This document shows positions 8,473 to 16,501 of a DNA stretch of 64,000 nt, one piece after another. Below the pieces are notes generated by a model. That model saw only the letters and a program-made list of their open reading frames with translations, searched no databases and was not told the DNA's origin. The stretch is taken from positions 1-64,000 of the forward strand of contig NZ_SNZW01000001.1 of the NCBI RefSeq assembly GCF_004364175.1, written 5' to 3'. The translations under genes were made by a program, and so were the position numbers. The DNA comes from Maribacter caenipelagi (GTDB lineage: Bacteria > Bacteroidota > Bacteroidia > Flavobacteriales > Flavobacteriaceae). Positions within the stretch are counted from its first letter, which is position 1, and each line of letters begins with the position of its first letter.

Positions 8473-9141
8473 ATGAAACCACTTCAAATAACTCTTTTAT
8501 TTACATTGTTCCTGTCCGCTTTTGTGAGCTATGGGCAAGATGAAACCGATGAATACCTTGAATTTAATGACCGTAATAATGTTGTACATGGTGTGTATGT
8601 GGGCATAAATATGGGATTAGGTGAAATTGACGGAGAGAACGCTTATATAGGAGGTTTAAAAATAGCCTATGTCGCGAATCAACAATTTGAGGTTGGTTTT
8701 GTAGGTAACTTTCTTTATTCCGAACAAGATATATACAACAATAGCCTTTCTAGATATGAAGACCTTATTGCTGTTTATGGAGGTCTACATTTAGAACCCA
8801 TTTTTTTCAGCAAAAGTCGTGTTAATCTATCCTTTCCGCTATTATTGGGTGCTGGTGCTGTGGGGTATATAGACGACAAGGTAAAACATGATGATAATTT
8901 TGAAGAAGAACTTGATGAGGATGACTTTGATGAAGTGTTTGTAGCCGAACCAGGAATAAATGCTCTTTTCAATATTTCAAGATACTTACAATTAGAAGCA
9001 GGAATAAAATATCGCTTTTCAAGCAGAACAGAACTTCCACCCACCAGAATTTCTAGAATAAACGGATTTTCTGCCGGTATAGGCATTAAAGTGGGCATTT
9101 TTAATATGGGACGTAACCGATATAAGAAAAACGTGCAATGA
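8473..9141 (+). CDS. outer-membrane beta-barrel-like protein
   Basis: This 222-aa protein starts at the ATG at 8473, because only this start gives a signal peptide (MKPLQITLLFTLFLSAFVSYGQ). Upstream in-frame codons from 8404 look like leader sequence. Alternating hydrophobic beta strands (VHGVYVGINMGLGEI, QFEVGFVGNFLY, VNLSFPLLLGAGAVGY) and a final strand rich in Gly and Ile suggest a small barrel in the outer membrane. An acidic loop EEELDEDDFDEV lies at about residues 145-156. Ligand and role are unknown. It overlaps the next small gene by four bases. Confidence 0.7.
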   Translation: MKPLQITLLFTLFLSAFVSYGQDETDEYLEFNDRNNVVHGVYVGINMGLGEIDGENAYIGGLKIAYVANQQFEVGFVGNFLYSEQDIYNNSLSRYEDLIAVYGGLHLEPIFFSKSRVNLSFPLLLGAGAVGYIDDKVKHDDNFEEELDEDDFDEVFVAEPGINALFNISRYLQLEAGIKYRFSSRTELPPTRISRINGFSAGIGIKVGIFNMGRNRYKKNVQ

Positions 9142-9317
9142 TCAGAAAAAAGAAATCTAAAAAAGTCATAGAGACACAACACGTATTTACCGAAAACAAT
9201 CAAGTTTTTATAAAGAACGAATCTTCATACAAAAAGAGTACAAGAACAGTATGGTCTCCTATTCCATTTAAATGGGTATCGATTGCAAAAGTACAAGAGA
9301 CTTTGGTGCTTAAATAA
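9138..9317 (+). CDS. 59-aa basic hypothetical protein coupled to OMP gene
   Basis: The ATG overlaps the stop of the outer-membrane protein gene (ATGA), the usual sign of translational coupling. The product starts MIRKKKSKKVIETQHVF and ends KVQETLVLK, with no signal peptide or membrane segment. A basic N-terminus and a WSPIPFKW segment are its only distinctive parts. I do not recognise a family. It is plausible as a real short gene because of the exact overlap, but it could be a degraded remnant. Confidence 0.5.
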   Translation: MIRKKKSKKVIETQHVFTENNQVFIKNESSYKKSTRTVWSPIPFKWVSIAKVQETLVLK

Positions 9318-9360
9318 TGAAGAAGCTCGTTATATTTGAAGTCAGGTACAAGCGCAACCA

Positions 9361-9774
9361 ATGACCACAAAAATAATTGAGATAACCGCAGAGCAAACTA
9401 TCCCCATAAGACATAAGGTCATGTGGCCAAACCAGCCATTGGAGTTTGTAAAACTAACGGAAGACGATAAAGGTCTGCATTACGGACTTTATGTAGACGA
9501 CCAACTTACCTCAATAATTTCGTTATTCATAAATGGTAAAGAAGCCCAATTCAGAAAATTTGCAACTTTAGAAACTTATCAAGGTCAAGGCTTTGGTAGT
9601 ATGCTATTAAATGAAATCATGCACATTGCCCATACCAAAAAACTTAAAAGAATTTGGTGTAATGCCAGACAAAACAAAAGCGAATATTACACTAAATTTA
9701 ATATGACCAAAACAAATACAACCTATGTTAAAGGCGGAATTGATTTTGTAATCATGGAACGGATTTTTCAATAA
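9361..9774 (+). CDS. GNAT family N-acetyltransferase
   Basis: This 137-aa protein has a single GNAT fold. The acetyl-CoA loop is RKFATLETYQGQGFGSMLLN at about residues 62-81, with the Q-x-x-G-x-G/A signature read as QGQGFGS. It is followed by IMHIAHTKKLKRIWCNARQN and YYTKFNMTK, the usual last strands. The acceptor substrate is unknown. The gene lies 7 bases before a methyltransferase gene and is probably co-transcribed with it. Confidence 0.85.
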   Translation: MTTKIIEITAEQTIPIRHKVMWPNQPLEFVKLTEDDKGLHYGLYVDDQLTSIISLFINGKEAQFRKFATLETYQGQGFGSMLLNEIMHIAHTKKLKRIWCNARQNKSEYYTKFNMTKTNTTYVKGGIDFVIMERIFQ

Positions 9775-9781
9775 GAGTAGT

Positions 9782-10510
9782 ATGATTAAAGATTACGACC
9801 AAATTACTGCCTATCACTACGCATCGTACAGACCTCTATTACACACAAAGATTTTAGAAAGCTATTTGCCAAATCATGAAAAGGTTGATTTAGGTTTAGA
9901 TATTGGTTGTGGAACAGGGCAATCTGCCATTAGTTTATCTGCATTTTGTAAAAAGGTAATAGGTGTTGACCCAAGCCAAGAAATGATACAGAAGTCTATT
10001 GAGCACCCTTCTGTAACTTACCAAACGATGAAAAACAACCTGCTAGATTTTAATGATGATAGTTTTGATTTCATAACGTTTGCAGGTTCTTTATTCTATG
10101 CCAAATCACAAGAAATATTAGATGAGAGCATTAGAGTGAGTAAAACAAATGCCAAAGTCATAGCCTATGATTTTGAAATACTTTTATCACCGATATTCAA
10201 GCTTCTTGGAGTCAGTGAAGAAACGCACATAGCAAGCAATTATAATCATAAGGAAAACTTTACTGGCTTACAAACAGCAGCAATAACTCTTAATGAGCAA
10301 TATAAACAAGCTATTGACCTTGAAATAACAATACCTGATCTGGCACATCTATTACTTTCCTCAAAAGAAGATTATGCTAAGTTATCTAACACTTTTGGAC
10401 CAGAAAATTTATTCGAACGACTTATACAGCAATTACAAAACAAATTGGAATCTGAAAATATCACGCTAAAAGCAAATACGTATTTAACTGCGTATACTGT
10501 TTTGAAGTAA
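9782..10510 (+). CDS. class I SAM-dependent methyltransferase
   Basis: This 242-aa protein has a Rossmann-type methyltransferase core. Motif I is LGLDIGCGTGQSAISL at about residues 37-52, the acidic ribose-binding residue sits in VIGVDPSQEMI, and motif post-I/II is FDFITFAGSLFYAK. The C-terminal third is variable and does not identify a substrate. It follows the GNAT gene by 7 bases and converges on hisIE, with 11 bases between the stops. Confidence 0.85.
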   Translation: MIKDYDQITAYHYASYRPLLHTKILESYLPNHEKVDLGLDIGCGTGQSAISLSAFCKKVIGVDPSQEMIQKSIEHPSVTYQTMKNNLLDFNDDSFDFITFAGSLFYAKSQEILDESIRVSKTNAKVIAYDFEILLSPIFKLLGVSEETHIASNYNHKENFTGLQTAAITLNEQYKQAIDLEITIPDLAHLLLSSKEDYAKLSNTFGPENLFERLIQQLQNKLESENITLKANTYLTAYTVLK

Positions 10511-10521
10511 AAAGTGTCAAA

Positions 10522-11130
10522 TTACTTTTTTCTCTTCATTAACTCCGCCTCAATATCTTTAAGCGTAAAGCCTTTTGCCTGCAATAACATTAAGTAGTGA
10601 AACAATAAATCTGCACTTTCGTATAAGAACAGTTCATCATTACTATCCATAGCCTCAATAACCGTTTCAACCGCTTCCTCCCCTACTTTTTGGGCAATTT
10701 TATTGATCCCTTTTCCAAATAAAGAAGCTACATATGATTTTTTACCATCGGCAGCAGTACGTCTTTGCTCAATAGTTGACTCAAGCTCAGATAAAAATCC
10801 GAAGTTAGAATCGTTAGCCTCGTTCCAACACGTATCAGAGCCTGTATGGCAGGTTGGACCCACAGGGTTTACCGTGATAAGTAATGAATCTTGATCACAG
10901 TCATTTTTTATAGAAACCAAATTTAGAAAATTACCGCTTTCTTCTCCTTTGGTCCATAATCTATTCTTAGATCTACTAAAGAAAGTTACCTTACCCGTTT
11001 CGGCAGTTTTAGTTAATGCCTCAGCATTCATATAGCCTAACATTAATACGTTTTTTGTACGTGCATCTTGAATGATTGCAGGTATTAATCCGTCGTTCGT
11101 TTTATCCCAATCCGGTGTTTTAAACTCCAT
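10522..11130 (-). CDS. hisI: bifunctional phosphoribosyl-AMP cyclohydrolase / phosphoribosyl-ATP pyrophosphatase
   Basis: This 202-aa HisIE fusion catalyses steps 2 and 3 of histidine synthesis. The HisI domain (about 1-110) shows the metal-binding segment CDQDSLLITVNPVGPTCHTG with its conserved Cys residues. The HisE domain (about 115-200) shows GKGINKIAQKVGEEAVETVI, the Glu-rich pyrophosphohydrolase motif. It is the last gene of the his operon and is separated from hisF by the racemase gene and repeat-bearing spacers. The fusion order is standard for Bacteroidota. Confidence 0.96.
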   Translation of the reverse strand: MEFKTPDWDKTNDGLIPAIIQDARTKNVLMLGYMNAEALTKTAETGKVTFFSRSKNRLWTKGEESGNFLNLVSIKNDCDQDSLLITVNPVGPTCHTGSDTCWNEANDSNFGFLSELESTIEQRRTAADGKKSYVASLFGKGINKIAQKVGEEAVETVIEAMDSNDELFLYESADLLFHYLMLLQAKGFTLKDIEAELMKRKK

Positions 11131-11194
11131 ATGTATTGTATTCTAATTATTTTTTTATTCTTTTCTAAGTCTTTAGTAATGTCCTGATCACAGA

Positions 11195-11310
11195 GCGTAG
11201 TCGAAGTGAAAATCGTGTCCCAAAGCCTTCGACTGCGCTCAGGGCGACATTCTATCTAATGTCTGTCACTGTCACCTGATACTGAAAACTGGTACTGCAA
11301 ACTGAACACT
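11195..11310. repeat. repeat block between racemase and hisI (copy 1)
   Basis: The spacer holds GCGTAGTCGAAGTGAAAATC plus GTGTCCCAAAGCCTT (11195-11229), then an inverted copy of the core (CTTCGACTGCGCTC, about 11227-11240), and ends with TACTGAAAACTGGTACTGCA (from 11280). A close copy lies on the other side of the racemase gene at 12060-12169. These are short intergenic repeats, not coding sequence. Confidence 0.7.
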
Positions 11311-11322
11311 ATCTACTCTAAA

Positions 11323-12015
11323 CTAATCAAGAGCAAACTTCACTGCAGCAAAAGCATGTTCTTTAGTGGTATCGATAATCAATACATCGCAATCATCTTG
11401 TTGTATTAACAAAGGTATCTCTGTACAACCTAAAATAACAGCATCTACTCCATCTTTTTCAGCCTTTTTAATAATCTCTAAATATTGCTGCTTAGATTTT
11501 TCTGTAATTATTCCTTTTGCCAATTCTGTATAAATAATGGAATGCACAATCTCACGATCTTGTTCATTTGGTATAATTACGTCTATAGCAAATTGCTTCT
11601 GTAAGACATCTTTATAGAAATCAAGTTCCATAGTATACTTTGTACCTAGCAATAAAACCTTTTGGCTCCCTTTTTCTTTAACAACAGCACCGGCTACTTC
11701 AGCGATATGTAGCAGAGGCACATTAATAGCTTCTTTAATCGCAGGCACACTTAAATGCATAGTATTGGCACAAACAAGAATAATATCTGCACCCGCTTTT
11801 TCTAACCGAACCGCAATTTCAGTCATTTGTTGGTGTAAAGTGTCCCAATCTCCTGCTGCTTGTTTTGCAGATATATCGGCGAAATTTACAGACTCAATTA
11901 TACATGAACAAGAACTTTGACCACCAAGTACCTCCGCAACTTTAGTATTCAATAATTGGTAATATAATTGAGTAGACTGCCAAGTAATACCACCGATAAG
12001 ACCTATTTTTTTCAT
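11323..12015 (-). CDS. aspartate/glutamate racemase family protein
   Basis: This 230-aa protein has the two catalytic cysteines of the cofactor-independent Asp/Glu racemase family: VCANTMH at about residue 82 and LGCTEIPLL at about residue 195. The N-terminus is KKIGLIGGITWQSTQLYYQ, as in YgeA/RacX-type proteins. It likely interconverts D- and L-amino acids in the cytoplasm; the amino acid is not identifiable. It sits inside the his operon between hisF and hisI and is flanked on both sides by copies of the same repeat, which suggests later insertion. Confidence 0.88.
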   Translation of the reverse strand: MKKIGLIGGITWQSTQLYYQLLNTKVAEVLGGQSSCSCIIESVNFADISAKQAAGDWDTLHQQMTEIAVRLEKAGADIILVCANTMHLSVPAIKEAINVPLLHIAEVAGAVVKEKGSQKVLLLGTKYTMELDFYKDVLQKQFAIDVIIPNEQDREIVHSIIYTELAKGIITEKSKQQYLEIIKKAEKDGVDAVILGCTEIPLLIQQDDCDVLIIDTTKEHAFAAVKFALD

Positions 12016-12059
12016 TGTATAATTTTTTCTTGTTGTCTCTTATTTTAATCAGTTCATAA

Positions 12060-12169
12060 GCGTAGCCGAAGTGAAAATCATGTCCCAAAGCCTTTGAAAG
12101 CGCCCGCCTCGGCAGGTAAACTCAAGAGTCATTCTGACTACTGAAAACTGATACTGCAAACTAAACCCT
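12060..12169. repeat. repeat block between hisF and racemase (copy 2)
   Basis: This carries GCGTAGCCGAAGTGAAAATC and ATGTCCCAAAGCCTT (12060-12094), and TACTGAAAACTGATACTGCA with following bases (12139-12169). It matches copy 1 at 11195-11310 in the same order and orientation. The right end overlaps the last codons and stop of hisF (TAG at 12161-12163). Confidence 0.7.
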
Positions 12170-12916
12170 CACCGGAATCCCGTTCCCCTGTAACTCAAGT
12201 TTCAATTCCTGAATTTCTATTTCCTTAAAATGGAAAACACTTGCTGCTAAGGCGGCATCTGCCTTACCTTCTATAAAAGTATCTGTAAAATGCTGCTTAT
12301 TGCCAGCACCACCCGATGCAATGATAGGAATATTCAATTCTGTCGATAAAAGTGCCAAGGCTTCATTCGCAAACCCGTCTTTTGTACCATCATTATCCAT
12401 AGAGGTGAATAAGATTTCTCCCGCTCCACGCTCTTCTACCTCCTTAGCCCATTCAAACAACTTTCGTTCCGTTGGCACCTTACCTCCTACTAAATGAACA
12501 ATCCATTCTCCATCGATCTGTTTGGCATCTATGGCAACTACAATACATTGCGAGCCAAATTTTGCAACCAAATCGTTAATCAATTGCGGATTCTTTACTG
12601 CAGATGAATTTATAGACACTTTATCCGCCCCGTTTTGAAGGAGAATATCAACGTCTTCAACAGAAGAAATTCCGCCACCAACGGTAAACGGTATATTTAC
12701 TTTTTCGGCAACACGATATACTAAGTCCGCCAAAGTTTTACGTTTTTGCTCGGTAGCAGAAATGTCTAAAAAGACCAATTCATCTGCACCTTCTTTACTA
12801 TATATTTCAGCAAGTTCAACTGGGTCACCAGCATCACGCAAATCAACGAAATTGATACCTTTTACGGTTCTACCGTCTTTGATGTCCAAACAAGGAATTA
12901 TTCTTTTTGCTAACAT
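12161..12916 (-). CDS. hisF: imidazole glycerol phosphate synthase subunit HisF
   Basis: This 251-aa TIM barrel is the cyclase half of IGP synthase. It uses ammonia from HisH to convert PRFAR to IGP and AICAR. The catalytic aspartates are in [16 protein letters not shown] (Asp11) and VVAIDAKQI (about Asp130), and the phosphate-binding GGG and SGGAG loops are present. The start is unambiguous. It lies downstream of the DinB gene, with an inverted doublet of G/C-rich repeats between them. Confidence 0.97.
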   Translation of the reverse strand: MLAKRIIPCLDIKDGRTVKGINFVDLRDAGDPVELAEIYSKEGADELVFLDISATEQKRKTLADLVYRVAEKVNIPFTVGGGISSVEDVDILLQNGADKVSINSSAVKNPQLINDLVAKFGSQCIVVAIDAKQIDGEWIVHLVGGKVPTERKLFEWAKEVEERGAGEILFTSMDNDGTKDGFANEALALLSTELNIPIIASGGAGNKQHFTDTFIEGKADAALAASVFHFKEIEIQELKLELQGNGIPVRV

Positions 12917-12920
12917 GTTT

Positions 12921-13026
12921 CCCCCTCTAGCTCCCCCAAAAGGGGAGAATTAAAATTAAATATTTTATAGTTTCTCATAATTCGTTTCTTTGTAATCAAG
13001 GTGTTCCCCTTTGGGGGTTAGGGGGC
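12921..13026. repeat. REPIN-like inverted repeat doublet A
   Basis: Two copies of a G/C-rich element lie in inverted orientation. The first is at 12921-12946 (read on minus as CTCCCCTTTTGGGGGAGCTA and following G-run). The second is at 13005-13026 (read on plus as CCCCTTTGGGGGTTAGGGGG). Each copy has an internal CCCC..GGGG dyad. The right copy is translated as the C-terminal SPLTPKGE of the DinB protein. Head-to-head REP pairs about 100 bp long match the layout of REPIN elements. Confidence 0.7.
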
Positions 13027-13534
13027 TTTTCACGTTCAAATCTACCCCGTCGTAAAATCCCAGGTCTTTATTCTTCAACTGTTTCACCCAAAAGGCTATT
13101 TGCCCGGTATGATACGAATAATGCTCGACCACATGGAGAATAATACCTATTCCCGAAAAGGAAAAGCCTTGTACAGAACGTTTACGGACTAATTGCTCTG
13201 GTGTAGCATCAAAAATGATTCTTTTTGCCGAGTCTACAACAATATCTAACTTCTTCATCAGTTCCTCTTTTGTAAAACCGCCGGAGGTAGCAAATTCTAC
13301 ATCGCGATTTCTTGTATCTTCAGTTTCTCCTAACGATGAAATAGCATATTGTGAAATATTACCACATAGATGAAGCATTAAATTTGCAATGCTATTTAAA
13401 GCATCGTTCGGTTTTTGCCATACTTCTTCTTCAGATATATCAGCAAGACTTTTCTTGATCATACGCGTGCTTTCATCTATACGATAGAGAGCATTCTGCT
13501 TTAACTCTTCTATAATTTGAAATTCCTTATCCAT
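12965..13534 (-). CDS. DinB-like domain protein in the his operon
   Basis: This 189-aa four-helix-bundle protein has candidate metal-binding histidines in LMLHLCGN (about residue 55) and [12 protein letters not shown] (about 139-147). These are typical of the DinB/DUF1572 family of putative thiol-dependent transferases. The domain ends near FYDGVDLNV. The last ~22 residues ([20 protein letters not shown] plus L) come from an inserted G/C-rich repeat and look like an accidental C-terminal extension. It overlaps hisA by 8 bases. Its part in histidine metabolism is unknown. Confidence 0.8.
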   Translation of the reverse strand: MDKEFQIIEELKQNALYRIDESTRMIKKSLADISEEEVWQKPNDALNSIANLMLHLCGNISQYAISSLGETEDTRNRDVEFATSGGFTKEELMKKLDIVVDSAKRIIFDATPEQLVRKRSVQGFSFSGIGIILHVVEHYSYHTGQIAFWVKQLKNKDLGFYDGVDLNVKSPLTPKGEHLDYKETNYEKL

Positions 13535-14255
13535 TGTTTAAAATATAAGATTCCAATTGCTTTAGGCTAATTCTATTTTCATAAATAGCTTTACCAATAA
13601 TAGTTCCTTCGCAACCCATTTCAGCAAGCTTTGGCAACTCGTCAAAAGTTGAAATTCCGCCAGAAGCAATTAATTTAAGATCTGTAGTTTGTGATAGTAT
13701 TCTTGAATAAAGCTCAAACGACGGACCTTCTAACATACCGTCTTTACTGATATCTGTACAAATTACATATTGAATCCCTTTTGATTGATAACTCTGAATA
13801 AAAGGAATCAATTCTTCTTTTGACTCTTCTAACCAACCTGATACAGCAACTTTTTCATCCATGGCATCTGCACCTAATATTATTTTATCAGCACCATGCT
13901 TTTCTATCCAACCGAGAAATGTTTCAGCATCCTTAACTGCAATACTACCACCAGTAATTTGCTTGGCACCACTTTCAAAAGCGATACGCAAATCATCATC
14001 AGTTTTTAATCCGCCTCCAAAATCTATCTGCAGACCGGTCTTGGTAGCAATTTGTTCCAAAACCTTATGATTTACAATATGTTTTGATTTTGCACCATCT
14101 AAATCTACCAAATGTAAATGTTTAATTCCGTGCGCTTCAAACTCTTTTGCAACCTCTAACGGATTTTCATTGTATATTTTTTTAGTATCATAGTCGCCTT
14201 TTGAAAGACGTACACATTTTCCATCTATAATATCAATTGCAGGAATAATTCTCAT
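13527..14255 (-). CDS. hisA: 1-(5-phosphoribosyl)-5-[(5-phosphoribosylamino)methylideneamino]imidazole-4-carboxamide isomerase
   Basis: This 242-aa TIM barrel catalyses the Amadori rearrangement of ProFAR to PRFAR. It has the N-terminal [20 protein letters not shown] with catalytic Asp8, the later catalytic Asp in [13 protein letters not shown], and phosphate loops FGGGLK and ASGGIST. The length is normal. It lies between the GNAT gene (4-base gap) and the DinB gene (8-base overlap) in the his operon. Confidence 0.97.
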   Translation of the reverse strand: MRIIPAIDIIDGKCVRLSKGDYDTKKIYNENPLEVAKEFEAHGIKHLHLVDLDGAKSKHIVNHKVLEQIATKTGLQIDFGGGLKTDDDLRIAFESGAKQITGGSIAVKDAETFLGWIEKHGADKIILGADAMDEKVAVSGWLEESKEELIPFIQSYQSKGIQYVICTDISKDGMLEGPSFELYSRILSQTTDLKLIASGGISTFDELPKLAEMGCEGTIIGKAIYENRISLKQLESYILNNG

Positions 14256-14259
14256 GTTT

Positions 14260-14682
14260 TTACTCTAATATTTGTTTATCTACAGACATCCATAATGATG
14301 AATCTCCAATTTTATTGAATCCGTATCGCTCATATAATTGATGCGCATCTTTGGTTTTTAAAGCAAGTGTTTTAAGGTTTTTTATGGTAGTATCTGCCAA
14401 AATAGCTTCTACCAATATTTTACCATAACCTTTACCTTGAAACTTATCAAAAATTATCACATCCATGAAGTAGCCGAAATAAATATAATCCGTAACAACC
14501 CGTGCAAATCCAATTTGCGTGTTATCCAATGTGTAAATACCAAAACAATATGAATTCTCTATGGTGGTTTTCACATCATCTATAGTTCTACCCTTACCCC
14601 AATAGGATGATGCAATAAACTGTTGAATTTCTTCTACATTCAACAAATCCTTATTTTTAGAAATAAAGTAATCCTGCTCCAT
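14260..14682 (-). CDS. GNAT family N-acetyltransferase in the his operon
   Basis: This 140-aa single-domain GNAT enzyme has the acetyl-CoA loop [20 protein letters not shown] at about residues 76-95, followed by [19 protein letters not shown]. Substrate is unknown. It shares one base with the end of hisH and lies 4 bases before hisA, so it must be co-transcribed and coupled with the pathway genes. GNAT genes between hisH and hisA are seen in other flavobacteria as I recall, but no role in histidine synthesis is established. Confidence 0.85.
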   Translation of the reverse strand: MEQDYFISKNKDLLNVEEIQQFIASSYWGKGRTIDDVKTTIENSYCFGIYTLDNTQIGFARVVTDYIYFGYFMDVIIFDKFQGKGYGKILVEAILADTTIKNLKTLALKTKDAHQLYERYGFNKIGDSSLWMSVDKQILE

Positions 14683-15314
14683 TACATTTTCAAAAAGTTT
14701 TCTAATATCTTTTCCCCAACATCACTGGATTTCTCTGGATGAAACTGAGTACCATAAAAATTATCTTTTTTCAAAGCAGCACTATATTCTATACCATAAT
14801 TACATTCGGCAATTGTTTCAGTACATAATGGCGCATAAAAACTATGCACTAAATAAATATGCTCATTTTCTGCTATACCTTCAAATAGTCTAGATTTCAG
14901 ATTTGTGATTTGATTCCACCCTATCTGCGGAACTTTTACTGTATTATCGAACTTAACAACATCTACATCAAAAATTCCTAGTCCTGTTGTATTGCCTTCT
15001 TCAGATGAATTACACATTAATTGCATCCCCAAACAAATACCCAATACAGGCTGTTTTAAAGTCGGAATAACTTTATCCAAACCACTGTTCAAAAGCATTT
15101 TCATAGCACTACTTGCCTCACCAACCCCTGGAAAAATAACTTTATCGGCACGCTGTATTTCAGAAACATCATTGCTTAAAACAGCTTCGTAACCTAATCG
15201 TTTTATAGCAAACTTAATGCTCTGTATATTTCCCGCTCCGTAATTTATAATTACAATGCCCCCCCCGTCCCCAAAAGGGGTGCTGATAGATGCTTTATTT
15301 TTTTCTGTATTCAT
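14682..15314 (-). CDS. hisH: imidazole glycerol phosphate synthase glutamine amidotransferase subunit HisH
   Basis: This class I glutaminase supplies ammonia to HisF. The nucleophile is Cys in VLGICLGMQLM, and the His-Glu pair is in GTQFHPEKSS. I chose the ATG at 15314, giving 210 aa. The in-frame ATG at 15401 would run back through the end of hisB and another repeat. Even so, the first ~18 residues (NTEKNKASISTPFGDGGG) precede the normal family start IVIINYGAGN, and STPFGDGGG is translated G/C-rich repeat. The N-terminus is therefore unusual and may begin elsewhere. Confidence 0.9.
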   Translation of the reverse strand: MNTEKNKASISTPFGDGGGIVIINYGAGNIQSIKFAIKRLGYEAVLSNDVSEIQRADKVIFPGVGEASSAMKMLLNSGLDKVIPTLKQPVLGICLGMQLMCNSSEEGNTTGLGIFDVDVVKFDNTVKVPQIGWNQITNLKSRLFEGIAENEHIYLVHSFYAPLCTETIAECNYGIEYSAALKKDNFYGTQFHPEKSSDVGEKILENFLKM

Positions 15315-15354
15315 AATATAAAACTTAAGAATTCCCCCTTTGGGGGTTAGGGGG
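15259..15354. repeat. REPIN-like inverted repeat doublet B
   Basis: Copies lie at 15259-15283 (minus reading CACCCCTTTTGGGGACGGGG and following G-run) and 15333-15354 (plus reading CCCCCTTTGGGGGTTAGGGG). They are inverted relative to each other about 50 bases apart, the same layout as doublet A at 12921-13026. The left copy lies in the hisH reading frame and the right one lies between the hisB stop and the hisH start. Confidence 0.7.
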
Positions 15355-15357
15355 CTT

Positions 15358-16500
15358 TTACAATACTCCTTTCGTACTTGGTAAAACCATTTTTTCCACA
15401 TCCCTTTTCACTGCCATTTTAATACTCTTGGCAAAGGCTTTAAAAATGGCTTCAATCTTATGATGTTCGTTCGTGCCCTCTGCTTTTATATTTAAATTAG
15501 CCTTGGCGCCGTCAGTAAACGATTTAAAGAAATGGTGAAACATTTCCGTAGGCATGTCTCCTACCATTTCACGCTTAAAGTCTGCATTCCATACCAGCCA
15601 ATTTCTACCACCAAAATCTATAGCGGATTGTGCTAAACAATCATCCATTGGCAGGCAGAATCCGTAGCGTTCTATACCTAGTTTATTTCCTAAAGCTGAA
15701 TGAAATACCTCGCCTAATGCAATACCGGTATCTTCTATTGTATGGTGCTCATCTACTTCTAGGTCACCATCGACTTTGATCATTAAATCCATTTGCCCAT
15801 GACGAGCCAATTGATCTAGCATGTGGTCAAAGAATGCCAGTCCGGTTTTAATATCACTTTTACCAGTACCATCTAGGTTCAGTTTTATGGCAATATCAGT
15901 TTCATTGGTTTTTCTATGAATTTCAGCCGTTCTATCATTCAACTTTAAGAATTCATAAATCTTCTCCCAATCATTACTTTCAATAGCAATATGGCTATCC
16001 AATTCATCACGTTTAACAGTGATTTCGCCAGTACCCAAATTGGTTTCATCATTAATGAATATACCTTTTGAACCTAAGTTTTTAGCCAATTCCATATCGG
16101 TTAATCGATCACCAATAACAAAAGAATTTTCCAAATCATAATCATCGGAAAAATATTCGGTCAACAGCCCTGTTCCAGGTTTTCTAGTGTTGGCATTTTC
16201 ATGCGGAAAAGTTCTATCAAGAAATACCTTATCGAAAACCACGCCTTCATTTTCGAAAGATTTAAGAATAAAATTATGAACCGGCCAAAAGGTGTCCTCA
16301 GGAAAAACATCTGTTCCCAACCCGTCTTGGTTAGTAATCATTACCAATTCATAATCCAATTCTTTTGCAATTTTACCTAGAAAAGTAAATGCTTTTGGAT
16401 AAAAAATCATTTTCTCGAAAGCATCTATTTGCTCATCTATTGTTTCTTTAATTATAGTTCCGTCACGGTCTATAAATAGTACTCGTTTTTTACTTTCCAT
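15358..16500 (-). CDS. hisB: bifunctional histidinol-phosphatase / imidazoleglycerol-phosphate dehydratase
   Basis: This 380-aa fusion carries out two non-consecutive steps. The N-terminal HAD phosphatase (about 1-165) has FIDRDGT with Asp11 and Asp13. The C-terminal dehydratase (about 190-380) has the paired metal-binding motifs [10 protein letters not shown] and [11 protein letters not shown]. The fused form is found in enterics and Bacteroidota. It lies 1 base downstream of hisC. A G/C-rich repeat begins directly after its stop. Confidence 0.97.
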   Translation of the reverse strand: MESKKRVLFIDRDGTIIKETIDEQIDAFEKMIFYPKAFTFLGKIAKELDYELVMITNQDGLGTDVFPEDTFWPVHNFILKSFENEGVVFDKVFLDRTFPHENANTRKPGTGLLTEYFSDDYDLENSFVIGDRLTDMELAKNLGSKGIFINDETNLGTGEITVKRDELDSHIAIESNDWEKIYEFLKLNDRTAEIHRKTNETDIAIKLNLDGTGKSDIKTGLAFFDHMLDQLARHGQMDLMIKVDGDLEVDEHHTIEDTGIALGEVFHSALGNKLGIERYGFCLPMDDCLAQSAIDFGGRNWLVWNADFKREMVGDMPTEMFHHFFKSFTDGAKANLNIKAEGTNEHHKIEAIFKAFAKSIKMAVKRDVEKMVLPSTKGVL

Positions 16501-16501
16501 A

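Noticed and set aside
12921-15354. The G/C-rich repeats as part of a CRISPR array
   Set aside because: Only two doublets, inverted within each doublet, with no regular spacers and no cas gene.
15315-15401. Longer HisH starting at 15401
   Set aside because: It would overlap the end of hisB and translate a second G/C-rich repeat (SPLTPKGG) before the enzyme. The ATG at 15314 is more reasonable.
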